Shown piece by piece: positions 39,501 through 51,460 of a stretch of DNA of 64,000 bases. A program made the translations under genes and the position numbers. Source of the stretch: Terebella lapidaria (Eukaryota > Annelida > Polychaeta > Terebellida > Terebellidae); assembly GCA_949152475.1 (NCBI GenBank), contig OX424564.1, forward strand, positions 38,872,165-38,936,164, written 5' to 3'. How positions within the stretch are numbered: position 1 is the stretch's first letter; every line of letters starts with the position of its first letter. The notes below the pieces were generated by a model. The model did not search any database and was not told where the DNA came from. It saw only the letters and a list, made by a program, of their open reading frames with translations.

Positions 39501-42169
39501 CACACCAGACCAGCAGACTGTATATGTAGTATATCACACCATACCAGCAGACTGTATATGTGGTATATCACACCAGACCAGCAGGCTGTATATGTAGTAT
39601 ATCACACCAGACCAGCAGACTGTATATGTAGTATACCACACCAGACCAGCAGACTGTATATGTAGTATATCACACCAGACCAGCAGACTGTATATGTAGT
39701 ATATCACACCATACCAGTAGACTGTATATGTAGTATATCACACCAGAACAGCAGACTGTATATGTAGTATATCACACCATACCAGCAGACTGTATATGTA
39801 GTATATCACACCAGACCAGCAGACTGTATATGTAGTATATCACACCATACCAGTAGACTGTATATGTAGTATATCACACCAGAACAGCAGACTGTATATG
39901 TAGTATATCACACCATACCAGCAGACTGTATATGTAGTATATCACACCAGACCAGCAGACTGTATATGTAGTATATCACACCATACCAGCAGACTGTATA
40001 TGTAGTATATCACACCAGACCAGCAGACTGTATATGTAGTATATCACACCATACCAGCAGACTGTATATGTGGTATATCACACCAGACCAGCAGACTGTA
40101 TATGTAGTATACCACACCAGACCAGCAGACTGTATATGTAGTATATCACACCATACCAGTAGACTGTATATGTAGTATATCACACCAGAACAGCAGACTG
40201 TATATGTAGTATATCACACCATACCAGCAGACTGTATATGTAGTATATCACACCAGACCAGCAGACTGTATATGTAGTATATCACACCATACCAGCAGAC
40301 TGTATATGTAGTATATCACACCAGACCAGTGGACTGTATATATATCACACCAGACCAGTACACTGTATATGTAGTATATCACACCATACCAGCAGACTGT
40401 ATATGTAGTATATCACACCAGACCAGCAGACTGTATATATATCACACCAGACCAGCAGACTGTATATGTAGTATATCACACCAGACCAGCAGACTGTATA
40501 TGTAGTATATCACTCCAGACCAGCAGACTGTATATGTAGTATATCACACCAGACCAGCAGACTGTATATGTAGTATATCACACCATACCAGCAGGCTGTA
40601 TATGTAGTATATCACACCAGACCAGCAGACTGTATATGTAGTATATCACACCAGACCAGCAGACTGTATATGTAGTATATCACACCAGACCAGCAGACTG
40701 TATATGTAGTATATCACACCATACCAGCAGACTGTATATGTAGTATATCACACCAGACCAGTGGACTGTATATGTAGTATATCACTCCAGACCAGCAGAC
40801 TGTATATGTAGTATATCACACCAGACCAGCAGACTGTATATGTAGTATATCACACCAGACCAGCAGACTGTATATGTAGTATATCACACCAGAACAGCAG
40901 GCTGTATATGTAGTATATCACACCAGACCAGCAGACTGTATATGTAGTATATCACACCATACCAGCAGACTGTATATGTAGTATATCACACCAGACCAGT
41001 GGACTGTATATGTAGTATATCACTCCAGACCAGCAGACTGTATATGTAGTATATCACACCAGACCAGTGGACTGTATATGTAGTATATCACTCCAGACCA
41101 GCAGACTGTATATGTAGTATATCACACCAGACCAGCAGGCTGTATATGTAGTATATCACACCAGACCAGCAGACTGTATATGTAGTATATCACACCAGAC
41201 CAGCAGGCTGTATATGTAGTATATCACACCAGACCAGCAGACTGTATATGTAGTATATCACACCAGACCAGCAGACTGTATATGTAGTATACCACACCAG
41301 ACCAGCAGGCTGTATATGTAGTATATCACACCAGACCAGCAGGCTGTATATGTAGTATATCACACCAGACCAGCAGGCTGTATATGTAGTATATCACTCC
41401 AGACCAGCAGACTGTATATGTAGTATATCACACCAGACCAGCAGACTGTATATGTAGTATACCACACCAGACCAGCAGGCTGTATATGTAGTATATCACA
41501 CCAGACCAGCAGGCTGTATATGTAGTATATCACTCCAGACCAGCAGACTGTATATGTAGTATATCACACCATACCAGCAGACTGTATATGTAGTATACCA
41601 CACCAGACCAGCAGACTGTATATGTAGTATATCACTCCAGACCAGCAGACTGTATATGTAGTATATCACACCATACCAGCAGACTGTATATGTAGTATAT
41701 CCCTCCAGACCAGCAGACTGTATATGTAGTATATCACACCAGACCAGCAGACTGTATATGTAGTATACCACACCAGACCAGCAGACTGTATATGTAGTAT
41801 ATCACTCCAGACCAGCAGACTGTATATGTAGTATATCACTCCAGACCAGCAGACTGTATATGTAGTATATCACACCAGACCAGCAGACTGTATATGTAGT
41901 ATATCACACCAGACCAGCAGGCTGTATATGTAGTATATCACACCATACCAGCAGACTGTATATGTAGTATATCACTCCAGACCAGCAGACTGTATATGTA
42001 GTATATCACTCCAGACCAGCAGACTGTATATGTAGTATATCACACCAGACCAGCAGACTGTATATGTAGTATATCACACCATACCAGCAGACTGTGAATG
42101 TAGTATATCACACCATACCAGCAGACTGTATATGTAGTATATCACACCAGACCAGCAGACTGTATATGT

Positions 42170-42840
42170 AGTATATCACACCAGACCAGCCGACTATATA
42201 GGTAGTATACCACACCAGACCAGCAGGCTGTATATGTAGTATATCACACCAGACCAGCAGACTGTATATGTAGTATACCACACCCGACCAGTAGACTGTA
42301 TATGTAGTATATCACACCAGACCAGCAGACTGTATATGTAGTATATCACACCAGACCAGCAGACTGTATATGTAGTATATCACACCAGACCAGCCGACTA
42401 TATAGGTAGTATACCACACCAGACCAGCAGGCTGTATATGTAGTATATCACACCAGACCAGCAGACTGTATATGTAGTATATCACACCAGAACAGCAGAC
42501 TGTATAGGTAGTATACCACACCCGACCAGTAGACTGTTATGTAGTATATCACACCAGACCAGCAGACTGTATATGTAGTATATCACACCAGACCAGCAGA
42601 CTGTATATGTAGTATATCACACCAGACCAGCCGACTATATAGGTAGTATACCACACCCGACCAGTAGACTGTTATGTAGTATATCACACCAGACCAGCAG
42701 ACTGTATATGTAGTATATCACACCAGACCAGCAGACTGTATATGTAGTATATCACACCAGACCAGCCGACTGTATATGTAGTATACCACACCCGACCAGT
42801 AGACTGTTATGTAGTATATCACACCAGACCAGCAGACTGT
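42170..42840. repeat. 135-bp higher-order repeat in the satellite
   Basis: Three units with GACTGTTATG (one base short) lie at about 42536, 42671 and 42806, 135 bases apart, which is four 34-bp units minus one base. Most are preceded by a CACACCCGACCAGTAG unit, and GACTATATAGGTAG variants are interspersed. Confidence 0.75.
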
Positions 42841-42969
42841 ATATGTAGTATATCACACCAGACCAGCAGACTGTATATGTAGTATATCACACCAGACCAG
42901 CAGGCTGTATATGTAGTATATCACACCAGACCAGCAGACTGTATATGTAGTATATCACACCAGACCAGT

Positions 42970-45500
42970 AGACTGTATATGTAGTATATCACACCAGAAC
43001 AGCAGACTGTATATGTAGTATATCACACCAGACCAGCAGACTGTATATGTAGTATATCACACCAGAACAGCAGGCAGTATATGTAGTATACCACACCAGA
43101 CCAGCAGACTGTATATGTAGTATATCACACCAGAACAGCAGACTGTATATGTAGTATATCACACCAGACCAGCAGACTGTATATGTAGTATATCACACCA
43201 GCACAGCAGACTGTATATGTAGTATATCACACCAGACCAGCAGGCTGTATATGTAGTATATCCCACCAGACCAGCAGACTGTATATGTAGTATATCACAC
43301 CAGACCAGCAGGCTGTATATGTAGTATATCCCACCAGACCAGCAGACTGTATATGTAGTATATCACACCAGAACAGCAGACTGTATATGTAGTATATCAC
43401 ACCAGACCAGCAGACTGTATATGTAGTATATCACACCAGAACAGCAGACTGTATATGTAGTATATCACACCAGACCAGCAGACTGTATATGTAGTATATC
43501 ACACCAGAACAGCAGACTGTATATGTAGTATATCACACCAGACCAGCAGGCTGTATATGTAGTATATCCCACCAGAACAGCAGACTGTATATGTAGTATA
43601 TCACACCAGACCAGCAGACTGTATATGTAGTATATCACACCAGACCAGCAGACTGTATATGTAGTATATCACACCAGAACAGCAGACTGTATATATAGTA
43701 TATCACACCAGACCAGCAGGCTGTATATGTAGTATATCACACCAGAACAGCAGACTGTATATGTAGTATATCACACCAGACCAGCAGACTGTATATGTAG
43801 TATATCACACCAGAACAGCAGACTGTATATGTAGTATATCACACCAGACCAGCAGACTGTATATGTAGTATATCACACCAGAACAGCAGACTGTATATGT
43901 AGTATATCACACCAGACCAGCAGACTGTATATGTAGTATATCACACCAGAACAGCAGACTGTATATGTAGTATATCACACCAGAACAGCAGACTGTATAT
44001 GTAGTATATCACACCAGACCAGCAGACTGTATATGTAGTATATCACACCAGAACAGCAGACTGTATATGTAGTATATCACACCAGACCAGCAGACTGTAT
44101 ATGTAGTATATCACACCAGAACAGCAGACTGTATATGTAGTATATCACACCAGAACAGCAGACTGTATATGTAGTATATCACACCAGAACAGCAGACTGT
44201 ATATGTAGTATATCACACCAGACCAGCAGACTGTATATGTAGTATATCACACCAGACCAGCAGGCTGTATATGTAGTATATCACACCAGAACAGCAGACT
44301 GTATATGTAGTATATCACACCAGACCAGCAGACTGTATATGTAGTATATCACACCAGACCAGCAGACTGTATATGTAGTATATCACACCAGAACAGCAGA
44401 CTGTATATGTAGTATATCACACCAGACCAGCAGACTGTATATGTAGTATATCACACCAGAACAGCAGACTGTATATGTAGTATATCACACCAGACCAGCA
44501 GACTGTATATGTAGTATATCACACCAGAACAGCAGACTGTATATGTAGTATATCACACCAGACCAGCAGACTGTATATGTAGTATATCACACCAGACCAG
44601 TAGACTGTATATGTAGTATATCCCACCAGAACAGCAGACTGTATATGTAGTATATCACACCAGAACAGCAGACTGTATATGTAGTATATCACACCAGACC
44701 AGCAGGCTGTATATGTAGTATATCCCACCAGAACAGCAGACTGTATATGTAGTATATCACACCAGACCAGCAGACTGTATATGTAGTATATCACACCAGA
44801 ACAGCAGACTGTATATGTAGTATATCACACCAGACCAGCAGACTGTATATGTAGTATATCACACCAGAACAGCAGACTGTATATGTAGTATATCACACCA
44901 GACCAGCAGACTGTATATGTAGTATATCACACCAGAACAGCAGACTGTATATGTAGTATATCACACCAGACCAGCAGGCTGTATATGTAGTATATCCCAC
45001 CAGAACAGCAGACTGTATATGTAGTATATCACACCAGACCAGCAGACTGTATATGTAGTATATCACACCAGAACAGCAGACTGTATATGTAGTATATCAC
45101 ACCAGACCAGCAGGCTGTATATGTAGTATATCACACCAGAACAGCAGACTGTATATGTAGTATATCACACCAGACCAGTAGACTGTATATGTAGTATATC
45201 ACACCAGACCAGCAGACTGTATATGTAGTATATCACACCAGACAAGCAGGCTGTATATGTAGTATATCACACCAGACCAGCAGACTGTATATGTAGTATA
45301 TCACACCAGACCAGCAGGCTGTATATGTAGTATATCACACCAGACCAGCAGACTGTATATGTAGTATATCACACCAGAACAGCAGACTGTATATGTAGTA
45401 TATCACACCAGACCAGTAGACTGTATATGTAGTATATCACACCAGAACAGCAGACTGTATATGTAGTATATCACACCAGACCAGCAGACTGTATATGTAG
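42970..45500. repeat. Alternating dimer (68 bp) block in the satellite
   Basis: Units with CCAGAACAGC and CCAGACCAGC alternate through much of this 2.5-kb block, giving an effective 68-bp period. A TATCCCACC variant joins some of the pairs. Elsewhere the AAC variant is uncommon. Confidence 0.75.
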
Positions 45501-45863
45501 TATATCACACCAGACCAGCAGGCTGTATATGTAGTATATCACACCAGACCAGCAGACTGTATATGTAGTATATCACACCATACCAGCAGACTGTATATGT
45601 GGTATATCACACCAGACCAGCAGACTGTATATGTAGTATACCACACCCGACCAGTAGACTGTTATGTAGTATATCACACCATACCAGCAGACTGTATATG
45701 TAGTATATCCCACCAGACCAGCAGACTGTATATGTAGTATATCACACCAGACCAGCAGACTGTATATGTAGTATGTCACAATAGACCAGCAGACGGTATA
45801 TGTAGTATATCACACCATATCACTGGCTCTTTCACATGCCATTTTCATGGTAACATAGTCACA

Positions 45864-48800
45864 TTAAGGTGGATCGCGACACCTGAAAATTTCCATAGAC
45901 TTCATTAATTTATGCTACTATAATTATCTTTGTATACATTGAGTTCTAAGTAAGAGATAAAAATGATATGTCACCATGCTGGTTTTTCTGGTATAACAGT
46001 TATGAAGAAGTATGTATTATTAGATAGATACACATGAAAACGCGTTATTTTTCCCTCTGTGTTGCTCATAAAGTAATCGTAAAGGGAGCTTTTTGCAGAG
46101 AAAAATAATCCCCACACGAATTAACTGGCAATTATTTCATTGGTCAAGAGTTATTATTGGTTTTGGGTACAAAAATCTATATGTGTAAATGCATTACAAT
46201 ATATAAACAGCCTTTTGACAATAACTATACGCTTCCAAGTTGTAAAAATACCAGGATTTAACTCGGAAACATTTCACTAAATTGCACAAACATCGTCGCA
46301 TTGTGATAAATTGAGCCATAAAGTCAGCAATTTCAACATCGTGAAGTGAAGGGAACATCCTCGGGGTAATATAGAAAAAGAAAAAAACATAGGTCAGCAT
46401 ATCGGTTTTCAATGTACAGCGCGACGTGACAGTGGACTAGATTTTCAAAATATGCTGATATTCAATGAATTGATCGACACAGATATCATAAATTATATTA
46501 ACTGATATATTATTATTCCAGGTGTGAAATAAATTCGAAATCAATGGATGTGAACTGATAACGATAAAAAATCTTACATACAGTAGGCCCCAAACTTCCC
46601 TGGCGACGCTTAACAACAGCACTTTCAATTTCATGAATACGAATAAACGAGTGATGGTATCATGATTGATACAGTGGCTATATCAGCAATCGTAATACCA
46701 GGGTAAGAAATGCAATCAATAACAAGACAAAATGGGTGATTGCAATGGGAAACACTATTTTGAACATAGATCTACAAAAGTCTGAAAATTAGTTGAATTG
46801 CCAATAACGTTGCCCATATAAGCTGCGGTATCAAGTTCATTAGATCTTGATAGAACGCGGATAATACACATCTTAAGGGGCTTTGAAGTTATAATTTTCT
46901 CAATATTTTTGCTCGGCAACTTTACGGTAGCTATCAAAATTTTTGTTGTTGCCATTCAAATCACATTCTGAGTTATTTGTGAGTGAAGAAGCACCGAAAA
47001 TTTGTAGTAACCTAGATCCACGTCTGTATCTTTGTTCGTTTTTATGGAGATATGTCTATACGCACTGATACTTTTAGTTTGCAACCGGTAAAAATCGCGT
47101 CGCACATTTATTATTATGTATATTGCCACGGATCTATGGGACATGAATGTCCAGAATTATTATTGAACATTATTAACTTATTTATTCGCACGATTCTGGA
47201 TTTTGAGAAATGCGCCATTTGGTTATAAATTGACGGTCATTCGTAGACTAATGCTATGTACACGAAACTTCAAAGGTAGGCGCCGTGTGAGTGAATTCGT
47301 GTGACGAAATACTAGTAGATTGTTTGCATAATGAATAAAGAGGATCACTTCCCCTATGATATTAACAGGCCTAGAATATAAACATGTTTTCGCTCCATGT
47401 CTACCGACGAAAATGTCCGTGTTGCCTATATCATGTTCGAAGAAACATCGGATGAATAGGCCTACAGTATACAGAAATGAACTAAACGGTCGATTTCGCA
47501 TGTTCGTATATTTCGTACATGGCCACGGGAACCGCTCATGTCGATCTCTACTCGCGTCCATGCCCGCCGGTTTAAAGATAATTCGGACAGGGCCCACAGG
47601 CGCCACCCAGCGATCGATATTACGGCTATATCAAAACGTCATGACGTCAGAAAGTGGCATAAAATGATCACGTATAGTAACCAGTAATCTAACAAACTGC
47701 GCAAGCCCGGCCTAATGTAGGCTATGCCGTAAAATAAATATACAGATTTCTAAGTGAATAATACCGCGTGGTGTAGGCCTAGTCACGGTGATGAGGAGCA
47801 CGGTGGCGGTAGTCGCCGTAGTCATTTGAGCATGTTAACGGTGTCACCATAATCACTTAAGCAGTACACAAACCACGTCTTGAGCGAGACCAGATTCTAT
47901 AAGTTTTGTCGTGTACATTTTTGATTGCCACTATTTTGCTGAGCTGTATGAATCTAAAGTTTGATAAATAATACCCTGGAAAAAAAAATAACAGTGCATT
48001 CATGAGCAGGTGACTCGGATTGAACATGTAGGAGCACGGTGACGCTGGTGTGAGAGCCCGTGACTTTGTCGTTGGCCTATCTATGCAAGCAACGCTCTGA
48101 AGGCTTATACCGAAACGAACCTCATAGTGAGAGCACCAGGCGGCATGTTAAGCTCTCCGTTTCGAGATGCGTGCCGTGATGATTTGCGGCCCTTGAGATT
48201 GGGTAGTGTGCTTGCCACGGAGTTCAGCTAGTAATATATACTAGCACTGTAATAATATATATAATGGAAGTCCAGCAATAGAGTCACGAATTAAGGGATA
48301 AACAGATCCAGATAATCTGATAATTTTGATAAACAGATAATTCAATAATAACCCATACGAAACACTGATAAATTTTCAATAGCAGATGGTGAGCCGATGC
48401 TCCGACCCAAACACTCTTAACCATATGGGCCTATTATGTCCTAATTTGAACCAAAAAAAGATATCTGGTGCTGACGTAGGCATAATAGTTCTGATGATCA
48501 CAAAAGTTCTGACACCCGCACACTATCATAACCCGGGGTGTAAAAAGTACACCCACGTGTTCGGACATCTGAGCCTGAAAAAGTGTAGGCCTATGTAGGC
48601 TTACATGTACACTCCAGAAATTCAAGTCAATGATTGCACTTGTAGATGAAAATCTACCTTGGTTTCTAACTATCACAGAAATTTGCGTTGTTAATTAATA
48701 TGACACGACACAGAGATTCGTTTAGAATTAAAATTAATATTATTTTGTTGTAGTAGTTGACAATGGTGTGACTGCTGCCATAATATCGTGAAATCAATGC

Positions 48801-49456
48801 AAATATATACTGTTTCCGATATCGTCCTCCTCCGGGACATCGATTACTCACCATGATTGCGAAAAAACGTAAAGACGTATTCCTGGCGGTCACAAGAAAT
48901 TTCCCGCCAAAATGGAGCTAATTGGTTCATTTTTCACCAATAAATTGTCAATATCTCAGAAATTAATTCGGTGACCTATATTTTTTTATTTTCTCTACAC
49001 GTGTATTTTTCAAAGATGTAAATCATATAAAAAAATCAGTGAAATCTGACGACTGAATTTTTTTCTATTGCATTAAAAATGATCAAAATTTGCATTTTCC
49101 CATTCACTCCCATTATAAAATTAATACAAAGCACATGTTTGAAATCGTAACTCGAAAATCGTAACTATCGTAACTCGAAAATTAGTTCGATGACATATAT
49201 ATTTTTGTCCACCTACTATCCCAGTACTACTTCATGCATAAACTGACGAAGTTTCAAAAATTTCTGACGAAATTTTTGTTTTGTCCGAATTATCTTTAAT
49301 CAGAGTGAAGATATGAGCTGAGTGATTTAGCTCGCCGAATGGTATAGGCTAGGCCCTATCTCGATGGATAAAATGAGCCTGAAATGGCAAATCAGAGCGT
49401 CATAAACGTAAACGTTATAACGCTTTCTGTCTACAGGATGTCGCGATCCACCTTAA
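45864..49456. mobile_element. DNA transposon-like element with TTAA and 14-bp terminal inverted repeats
   Basis: TTAA at 45864-45867 is followed by GGTGGATCGCGACA. At the other end TGTCGCGATCCACC (49439-49452) is followed by TTAA (49453-49456). The 14 bases are perfect inverted repeats, and four more pair (CCTG/CAGG) after a one-base bulge. The span of 3.6 kb is AT-rich. Its open frames (at most 127 codons, 47223-47606 minus) show no transposase motif, so the element is non-autonomous or decayed. TTAA duplication is typical of piggyBac, but those ends usually start with CC, and a TA-duplicating family fits equally well. Confidence 0.75.
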
Positions 49457-49468
49457 AGACCTAGTAGC

Positions 49469-50017
49469 ATGCCGATGAAAGTGTTTTTTATTTAGTCCAT
49501 TATGAATAGTTATCGATGAATTCGAAAGAATTTTACAAATACGATCACTGGGTTTCGAGATATTGAATCAAATAGGCACTCCTTCCGTAAATTGCCGAAG
49601 ATTTTGATCACGATTTTAGTATGGGTCACGTGGTTGGTGACGTCAGTTGAGGCAGAACTGTAAGTACATGTAGCGAGCAAGGTAAAACTGCATGTCACAT
49701 ATTCATTCCCGTTGTGTATGTTTGACAATTCAAGTGAACGGGTGAGATGGTGGGAATACGGCATTTCTTGTCTTGATATTTAGAATCAGTACTATTCATT
49801 CTCTCGGAAGGGAGGTTAGTTGAACTGCAAGATGTCCAGTATTTGCTGGTTTTCGCGTGTTTTCTTTCGAATCTCATGCCTTTTGGAGTGGTTTTCTATC
49901 TTTCAGCTGACCGCCCAAATTTCGCATTTTACGTTTTTGGCCAGCCATCAAAGCACATTTTGCCTCAACTGACGTCACGATTCCGGAAACTGCCGAAGCT
50001 ATTTTGTTCATCGGCAT
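49469..50017. mobile_element. Foldback / imperfect inverted-repeat element
   Basis: The 11-mer ATGCCGATGAA at 49469-49479 is inverted at 50007-50017. The 18-mer GTGACGTCAGTTGAGGCA at 49637-49654 is inverted at 49961-49978. The left arm is about 140 bases longer than the right, and the two arms also share GCCGAAG-containing segments. No coding capacity was recognised. It begins 12 bases after the preceding element. Confidence 0.5.
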
Positions 50018-50330
50018 CAGGAGGCGATTGTAATACTGGCTCAATATACTCGATTACATGTCGCTGTTATTAAATACCAATTACCGCGAACACCTTTTTT
50101 TATCACCAAATGTCCACAATGCCTTCATCTGAACAGGAATAAAACCATATAATGGTACCTTGCTACTATGACTTTAAACCAAATATCTATCATTCCAAGA
50201 TACACTGTAAGACCTTTGATTCAAGGAATATGTAGTATGGTAACAGTCAGGTTTCGAGCCACTCAATTATGTTATGCGAATGTTTAGATACAAAATCGAA
50301 GATTAATATTTAGAGTGAAAAGCCATGGTC

Positions 50331-50488
50331 AATTGACCTATCGCCGAACCAATTTGTCCGAGTCTTTCTACGTCATTTCCGACGCATTCTGCAAAACGTT
50401 ATCATTGGCCAAAGAGAAGTTTGCCGACGTAATATGTAATAACGTAATAACTCGGACAACTTTTTGGGGCTTTGGCGATAGGTCAATT
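50331..50488. mobile_element. Hairpin MITE, about 158 bp
   Basis: A perfect 15-bp inverted repeat, AATTGACCTATCGCC, at 50331-50345 and 50474-50488. A second inner pair is GTCCGAGT (50356-50363) and ACTCGGAC (50450-50457), so most of the element can fold into one long hairpin. The 62-codon frame across it is incidental. The target duplication is unclear. Confidence 0.7.
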
Positions 50489-50687
50489 CCATATCATCAA
50501 TGATCTCAGCAGCATATTTCAACTATTTTGCATTGAACAAAATTTTGCAACCAACTCCTCAAGGCTGAACACCTATTTATTTCGTAACCAAATATCGAGT
50601 TATGGGACTAGTTTTGTTTCGTAGCAAATGACCTAGAGATTCATATTTGACCTTGAGAATTCCAGCAAGTGCGTCGACTATATTGTC

Positions 50688-51052
50688 TCTTTCAATCTGT
50701 CAGACATCTTCCTAATACCTAATACATTTTGAACAAGAAGAACAAGTATCCTTGTCTCCATCTTTCAATCTGTCAGACATCTTCCTAATACCTAATACAT
50801 TTTGAACAAGAAGAACAAGTATCCTTGTCTCCATCTTTCAATCTGTCAGACATCTTTCTAATACCTAATACATTTTGAACAAGAAGAACAAGTATCCTTG
50901 TCTCCATCTTTCAATCTGTCAGACATCTTCCTAATACCTAATACATTTTGAACAAGAAGAACAAGTATCCTTGTCTCCATCTTTCAATCTGTCAGACATC
51001 TTTCTAATACCTAATACATTTTGAACAAGAAGAACAAGTATCCTTGTCTCCA
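50688..51052. repeat. Tandem repeat, 5 x 73 bp
   Basis: Five near-identical 73-bp units start at 50688, 50761, 50834, 50907 and 50980. Each contains TCAATCTGTCAGACATCTT and ends TCCTTGTCTCCA. Units differ mainly at a TTCC/TTTC site, which suggests recent amplification. Confidence 0.95.
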
Positions 51053-51460
51053 TGGGCTTTGAATTACACCATGTTTGGGCAGAGATTAAATCATGCAAAC
51101 CTCGTAAGTTAAAACTCGAGCGCTGATTCCACACAATAACACATTTGTTACATACAATGTACTGGAATAACTTCTCACGAGTGCAAACCTCAGACGAGAT
51201 TTAACGCGGATCAGCTGGCGGACTTTCCTTTATGGCATGGGAATGATTGATTATGGTGCATGCCGGAATTTCGAGCGTTCGTGTGACGTCATATATTGTA
51301 GTGTATGTGCCAGCGCTTGGGAAACCTGATACATCACTAATGTGCATTCGTGGTATTTCCATAATCAATCATTCAGTCTTTGTTTTTATGTACGGAATGT
51401 TATGACTGCTCCAAGTTACCAAATGTTACCATCACAAGATTTGCTGATTATATGTCCATC
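51053..51460. other. Unassigned DNA between two tandem repeats
   Basis: About 400 bp of apparently single-copy DNA. No recognisable gene, RNA or inverted-repeat end was found. Confidence 0.5.

Larger units (their letters stand above)
16720..45819. repeat. Giant satellite array, 34-bp unit, about 855 copies
   Basis: One continuous head-to-tail array of 29.1 kb. The 34-bp unit can be read as ACCAGCAGACTG + TATATGTAGTATATC + ACACCAG. Variation is concentrated at a few sites: GACTG or GGCTG, CCAGACC or CCATACC, CCAGACC or CCAGAAC, GTAGTAT or GTGGTAT, and TATATC or TATACC. Rare units lose or gain one base (for example GACTGTTATG near 42.5 kb). The first units (16.73-16.91 kb) are divergent, with GTATATAGAATACC. 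No other sequence interrupts the array and orientation never changes. Short open frames (69, 91, 103, 125 codons) appear only where the GTGGTAT or TATACC variants remove a stop and are not genes. The function is unknown. Confidence 0.98.

Noticed and set aside
16720-45819. Many open frames of 69, 91, 103 and 125 codons in the satellite
   Set aside because: Their lengths follow the 34-bp period and they appear only where single-base variants remove TAG or TGA. They are the repeat itself.
16720-45819. Resemblance to a CRISPR array (34-bp repeat)
   Set aside because: Units are contiguous with no unique spacers, no cas genes are present, and the surroundings are animal retroelements.
16720-45819. 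Telomeric or rDNA-spacer identity for the satellite
   Set aside because: No TTAGGG-type motif is present in the unit and no rRNA sequence lies nearby.
47223-47606. 127-codon minus-strand frame as a possible transposase of the TTAA element
   Set aside because: No DDE/DDD pattern, zinc finger or helix-turn-helix was seen. It overlaps a 103-codon frame on the other strand and looks random.
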